From Lepidurus packardi (Eukaryota > Arthropoda > Branchiopoda > Notostraca > Triopsidae), in NCBI GenBank assembly GCA_023053545.1, contig JAKZAN010000004.1, positions 434,001-498,000 of the forward strand: a stretch of 64,000 bases of DNA. The letters are read 5' to 3'. Both the position numbers and the translations under genes were made by a program. The stretch's first letter is position 1. Every line of letters begins with the position of its first letter. The notes beneath the pieces are model-generated. The model saw only the letters and a list, made by a program, of their open reading frames with translations, was not told the DNA's origin and ran no database searches. Shown here piece after piece: positions 59,088 to 64,000 of the stretch.

Positions 59088-60318
59088 TCATAGTTCAAGG
59101 CGAATGGATCCATAAACAGCTCTGCCTGAAGTTTCTTTAGCGCAGCGAAAGCCCGTATCCCAATAAGATCCATTGTAATTGACAGGACCCCAGAAACGAA
59201 ATCGCTCACCTCCTGGACAGGATAAGTTTCCTTCCGGAAGCAACCAAAAAGGACCACATTCAGGATTGACATTACTGTCGTTTAAAAACGGAGCGTTAAC
59301 TAATGGCTTTCCATTCAAACCAAGGACATCGTAGTTATCGTTACTCGAAAGAAACGTTACACTCAAACTGCCATTTTCTTGAAAAGACTGCACAGAATAG
59401 TAAGTAGAGGCAGTATAGTTTCCTCCCAAAAAGATTAAAAATTTCGAATAGATACGTCTTTCTACGGTTTTGCTAATCATCTCGAGAGATAAATTAAAGT
59501 TCCTTGTTGTAAACTGCCCTGTGCTTGTGTTAAATTCTCGTTTAAAAAGATACATATAGCTACTCGATTCACACTCGGCTTTGATTTTAGGACCCAAAAT
59601 ACCTTTGGGCCAAATTTCAGGGTAAAAGTGACCCGATAGAGCGATCGGCTTGGAATTGTATCGCATGTAGTACTCTCGGCATGTCCTAGTGCAAGTGTCG
59701 CAAAGCGATCCTCCCTTGGGTTGACAACCAGGTAGTATTGTGGCACAGAACTGAGCCGTAGGCATAATACAAGTAGAACTATTTTTCAGTGCATCCCAGA
59801 ATCTGCAGCCTGGCGTTGACTGTAGAATGCTTTTGTCGTAGTCACTGACGCAGATATCCGTAGCTAGAAACTCGCAGATGGAGGAGCCATCCGTTGCGGT
59901 GCAGTAATTGATGGCAGTACACAGGGATTTCTGAATGCATTGCAAGCCGCATGTCAAAGAACTGCTAAAACCTGAAAATATGATAAATAAAAATAATAAT
60001 TGTCTACAATAATGAACAAGTAAGGATTGTTAACATGAGTTACAGCCTTGTTTTTTTAAAAAATCATGGAAGTTTGGTTTAAAGGATGATGGGAACCAAA
60101 AATTTGGTTGAGGAAAATCCAAAACTGGGCTTTTTCTTCAGCAGAATTGTAAATTAACAAGTATTACCAGTAACAACTTCAATCGTAGAACTCCCGTAGC
60201 CGCTTATGAGTCTGTGGTCGTGATATTGTGGAATTGAGGTGAAAAAGGTTGCAAGCTGAGTAGTTGTAGATATTACTCCCCAAAAGATAATAATCCTTAT
60301 TAAGGAAACAGTGATCAT
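59088..60318 (-). CDS. Secreted PAN/apple-like cysteine-rich protein, copy 2 (344 aa)
   Basis: Two exons, 60318-60168 and 59971-59088, phase 1, the same plan as copy 1. N-terminus MITVSLIRIIIFWGVIS, PAN-like cysteine module, CATILPGCQPKGG, CDTCTRTC and the unrecognised C-terminal domain with CGPFWLLPEGNLSCPGGERFRFWG. It is highly similar to copy 1, with one extra residue in the REFNTSTGQF loop; cysteines are conserved. Differences cluster in the middle and near the C-terminus (RAVYGSIRLEL against RAHYGTIRLEL). It sits on the same strand as, and downstream (in plus coordinates) of, GR-F. Confidence 0.8.
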
Positions 60319-61024
60319 TTTGACTTGGGAGAGGAGATCAGTTCACTTGAGCTACCAAATCAGTTGTGATAGCAAAGTTTAGCAGTGCGATACTCCTGCT
60401 ATAATTTTACGGGTTTATTGATTTATTTTTTGTAGCGTAAATTAGTGTTTGAAACACGTTTAAAATTACATGGTCGTCATGGGCTATTTATTAGCAAAAA
60501 GCTTAAACACTATACGCTTGACAAAGCTTTTTCAAAGTTCAGCAAGAAATATTGATTAACGCAAAGTTCTGACAGATTCTATTCGAAGACACGGTATTCC
60601 AAGACAGTAAAACCGCATTCCAAAGGCACGTTTTACAAAAACAATTCGTAACTCCATTTGTAGGTGTACGAGGGTTCACCTTTTTCTTTAACGCTAAGAA
60701 ATCTTAGGGTTATAACTATTACAAAGAGTTATACACTTAATCTCCGGATTACTTCGTGTAAAAAGTTGCGAGTTCGGTTAAAAAGTTATCCAGTAAAATG
60801 TGTTACAAAGTTGAAATTCAAGTTATAAAGTATATACACTTAGTTACCAAAGTTTATGTCTAAAAAAATTGGCAATCTTAAAATATAAGCTGGTAAACTG
60901 CTTTCCTTTTACTTCAACAAAGAGAAAAGGTTATCACGGCATGATGGCGAATCATTCCGTATGCATAACAGAACATTACATAACCCACCCAGACCAGTAG
61001 ATTATAGATTACTTCACTTGTTAG
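60319..61024. other. Upstream region of PAN-like copy 2
   Basis: 60410-60620 is shared with the copy 1 upstream region. No gene. Confidence 0.5.
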
Positions 61025-61157
61025 CCCACCCTTGGGTTGACGATATGGTAGTACTGTGGCACAGTGCTGAGCCATGAGCATAATACAAGCGAAAGACCCT
61101 TCCGTTTTATCCCAAACCGTACATCCTGGAGCAGACTGCAGATTCCATGTACCAGTC
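61025..61157 (-). pseudogene. PAN-like gene relic
   Basis: CCCTTGGGTTGAC, GTGGCACAG, GCATAATACAAGYG and GATTCCATG follow the order found at 59715-59830 in copy 2, with indels. Only about 130 bp remain. It shows a third PAN-like copy once stood here. Confidence 0.75.
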
Positions 61158-61245
61158 GTACTTACGCAGATATTACTGGTCGATATTACGGCAGATATTA
61201 CGCAGATATTACTGGCAGATATTACTTAGATATTACTGGTTGGCG
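61158..61245. repeat. Minisatellite of GATATTAC units
   Basis: Six GATATTAC cores in about 85 bp, most preceded by CA and followed by TGG or GC, in irregular 11-16 bp units. It grows out of the PAN-like relic at the place where ACGCAGATATCC stands in the intact genes. Confidence 0.8.
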
Positions 61246-61249
61246 CCTG

Positions 61250-61460
61250 ATTGGTTAGTAAACAATCTAAAGGGACCCCTTTTTCTTTTAACCAAATCCT
61301 TCAGAAATCTAAAACGCATTGTATTAGCACAACACAGAATCTAAACAAGTTAAGGAGTGCTGCCTGGTTGCGAGACATTAGGTGGAGGAAATATTGCGTT
61401 ATCTAATTTGTTTAGAATTGTAATGTAAGACGTATAATTAACAATTATTAATTAAATATA
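61250..61460 (+). repeat. GR 3'-flank repeat R, copy 3
   Basis: Matches 24600-24780 and the inverse of 21390-21660. Confidence 0.7.
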
Positions 61461-61623
61461 TTACCGATCAAAAATAATTTCCTTAACAAAGTAGCTTCGG
61501 CTAAGAGATGATACTGTCAAGTCAACTGGATTTAGGAGAAAGATGATTTATTGATGTTCGTTTTGGACTGCCTAACTAGCGTTAAACATGGAGGTTATAT
61601 AGTCAATGGTCAGTCATATAGCT

Positions 61624-64000
61624 CAGCGGTCCCCAAACTTTTCGATGCCACGACCTACTTTTAAACACGGAACTTTTCTGCGACCCACACCATGCCTGAG
61701 GCTAGTTGGTTTGTACAATAAAAATAAAATGCAGATATTTATGAAGTTGAGTCCGTTTACTTGCACAAAATTAAACACAGTGAAATATTTACAAAGAATC
61801 AGTGTGAGCAATGAGCTTGTTTTCCTTCAAGAAGACTATCCCACCTGGGGGTGATCGGTGACAAAGATACTCTAAGTGTGTTGCAAATATCCAGTCTGTT
61901 GCGTAATTTGGTTTTCGTAGCTGTCATTGTAGAAAACCCTGATTCACAGAGGTAGGAAGTTGGAAATGGGAGCAGGCTTTTCATTGCTCGTGTAGCAATC
62001 TCAGGATATTCCGGCTTTACTTTAATCCAAAATGCGTGAAGGTCTAAAGTTTTTGCAAACGTACTTTTAAGACCACCATCGTTCACGAGTTCAAGAAGCT
62101 GCTCCTCTTCTAGCATTGTCAAACTCAATTCAGCTGGCTTATTAGCGAATGGATCGCGAATCCATTCCTTCCCAATTCGTGGATCTTGTGTTTTTGGGAA
62201 GTAGTGCTCAAATTCCTTCGAAAGCTGGCGTAGGTGACCATTTACCAGTTTAGAAAATGAAGGACTCGCCTCAGCTCCGTTCAAAACCTCTGTCAAAGTT
62301 TCAAACATGTCAAAGATTCCGATGTTAACTCGCCGCCCCCATAAATCAAGTTTGGCTTTGAATGCAGCAACTTTATCTGCCACTTTAAAAACAGTTGCTT
62401 TTCTTCCCTGGAGCGAAAGATTGAGTTCGTTCAGTACTTTGAACATATCAGACAGATAGGCAAGTTTTGCGACCCATTCCGTGTCACAGAAATGTGTCGC
62501 TAGCTGCGATCCTTTTTCGGAAAGAAATCTCTGAAGCGGCTCTCGCAACTCGAAAACTCTGGACATCGACTTACCTTTGGATAGCCATCTCACTTCAGTG
62601 TACAAAAGCAGACGTGTATATTCTGCATCCATTTCTTCGCAGAGCTGTGCAAACAAACGGGAAGTTAAGAGCATGCGCTTTCACGTAGTTGATGATTTTA
62701 GTAACGTCTTGCAAAACATCATTTAGCTCTGGGGACATTTTTCGACTAGCTAGCATTTCGCGATGTATGACGCAGTGCGTAGACACACATTCAGGAGCAA
62801 CCTCCTTCACACGAGTAGTGAAACCTGAGATCCTTCCTGTCATAGCAGCCAATTACCATACCAGCCAAACCAGTCCAATTTTCCCGACACGTAGTCATTC
62901 AAAGATTTGAATAGCTCCGCGGCAGTGGTCTTAGTTGGCAATGATAGTGCACACAACATATCCTCATGCACATCTTCCTCGAAAACATACCGCACGAAAA
63001 CGAGCATCACTGTCTTGTTGTCCACATCGGTGGATTCGTGAACTTGGATTGCGTACCAAGGAGACTTACTGATCCTTTCTACCAACTGCGACTCAATATC
63101 CTCTGCTATTTCATCAATTCGTCTGGCAACGGTGGTAGCCGAAAGAGGAACGCATGCGACCTTTTGAGCAGCAGCCTCTCCTAAAATTTCTCTGCAAATG
63201 TCTTTTGCAGCAGGCAATATTAAATCTTCGCCAATAGTGAAGGGCTTCTTGGCTTTTGCTATGCGATCGGCTACTAACAATGACGCTTTCAGTGCTGATA
63301 CATTCAGCGTAGTTGTAGCCTTTAGTAATTTTGCCTGCTCTTGATATTCTAGTTTTTGTTTTTAAAAAAACTCCAGGGGCTTATCTTTCAAGGCAGCGTG
63401 CTTTGTTTCTATGTGGCGAAGCATTTTCGAGGATTTCATTGACTCGTTTGCTATCTGCTCGCCACATATAACACACAGCGGGAATGGGCAGTGCAAATCA
63501 CCCGTTGCACTGAAACCGTACTTTAAGAAGGACTCTTGATATTTTCGAATAACAACTTTCTTCTTCTTAGCAATCTTAGACTCTTCCGCTGACGCCCCAT
63601 CATTGGGCCTATCCCTTTTCTTAAAAAAGTTTTCCCTCGCTTTTTGTTTATCACTCATGTTGAGGTAGCAGCGTGCTCATAACAACCACGGTGTGACTAA
63701 ATAGCAACTACGAATAGCGCACGCACAAACCCTGGTGTGGTGTAGTTCACTGTTCCCCATCTGGATTGCCCTAAACGTTGAGAGGCGCAGGAAGTGATGC
63801 ACATTCACTCCAATGTAATGGGACTTTCATTGATTGCTCTGGAGAATGTTTCTCTTACTTCTAATTCAGTACACGGAAATCAGCTCTTTTAAAAATTCTC
63901 GTAGTAAGAAAGTTGTGCTCCAGAGCAGCCACAGGAAAATGCTAGAAATTGCTCTACTTGTATGCCCGTCTCGCGACCCATTTCCTATCAGTTCGCGACC
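61624..64000 (-). mobile_element. ZBED-type hAT transposon, decayed, runs off right edge
   Basis: The left end CAGCGGTCCCCAAACTTTT at 61624 is a typical hAT terminus, followed by CGACCTAC and CGACCCAC. Related CGCGACCCA and CGCGACC words near 63975-64000 suggest the other end is at or just beyond the window edge. The transposase relic inside is on the minus strand. Confidence 0.75.
61799..63658 (-). pseudogene. hAT transposase (ZBED5/FAM200-like) pseudogene
   Basis: Cut-and-paste transposase related to the ZBED/SCAN family genes of animals. The start MSDKQKARENFFKKRDR is followed by a BED-like finger (CVICGEQIANES...HIETKH). An in-frame TAA lies at 63364-63362. The same frame then resumes with LLVADRIAKAKKPFTIGED and WYAIQVHESTDVDN. 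A frameshift or small deletion near 62850 leads to MTGRISGFTTRV...CVIHREMLASRKM. A one-base shift near 62665 leads to SRLFAQLCEEMDAE...TEVRWLSKG and the hAT C-terminal dimerisation block FPTSYLCESGFSTMTATKTKLRNRL. Three lesions in an otherwise well preserved frame, so it died fairly recently. Confidence 0.88.

Overview
The window looks like nuclear DNA of a small crustacean, most probably a water flea (Daphnia). The signs are short introns of about 55-75 bp, chitin-binding cuticle proteins of the Rebers-Riddiford type in a tight cluster, divergent gustatory receptors (GRs) with the C-terminal TYxxxxxQ-type motif, membrane UDP-glycosyltransferases (UGTs), and arthropod promoters with TATA plus a TCAGT initiator. 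All family calls are made by eye, without database search.

Layout. 0-0.8 kb: 5' part of a GR that runs off the left edge. 1.2-3.9 kb: two head-to-head cuticle genes with relics on each side. 4.65-11.3 kb: a 6.66 kb CACTA/EnSpm-type DNA transposon with CACTG ends, a damaged transposase, a SAM-domain second gene and a small MADF gene. 12-13.5 kb: a four-exon GR. 14.5-21 kb: three intact cuticle genes and one cuticle pseudogene, with a UGT relic, hAT-like MITEs and a GR relic. 22.8-28 kb: a secreted PAN-like cysteine-rich protein, a GR and relics. 28-31 kb: two cuticle genes. 31-52 kb: a large imperfect palindrome holding UGT-A / GR-D on the left and GR-E / UGT-B / UGT-C on the right, around a single-copy class III alcohol dehydrogenase, with cuticle genes at the outer ends. 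53.9-54.8 kb: a non-autonomous transposon with a perfect 8-bp target duplication. 55.5-61.5 kb: a second GR / PAN-like block, parallel to 22.8-28 kb. 61.6-64 kb: a decayed ZBED-type hAT transposon running off the right edge.

Overall this is a birth-and-death region. Blocks of cuticle + UGT, GR + PAN-like, and GR alone have been copied directly and in inverted orientation, and truncated copies mark old breakpoints. Nine cuticle genes are intact (about 163-180 aa, each two exons with a conserved 149-nt first coding exon), driven by two distinct promoter classes. Six GR genes (one partial), three UGT genes, two PAN-like genes and one ADH appear intact. The cuticle genes probably build exoskeleton. 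The UGTs and ADH are detoxification-type enzymes. The GRs are chemoreceptors. Nothing in the sequence links these groups mechanistically beyond shared duplication history. I found no tRNA, rRNA or CRISPR array.
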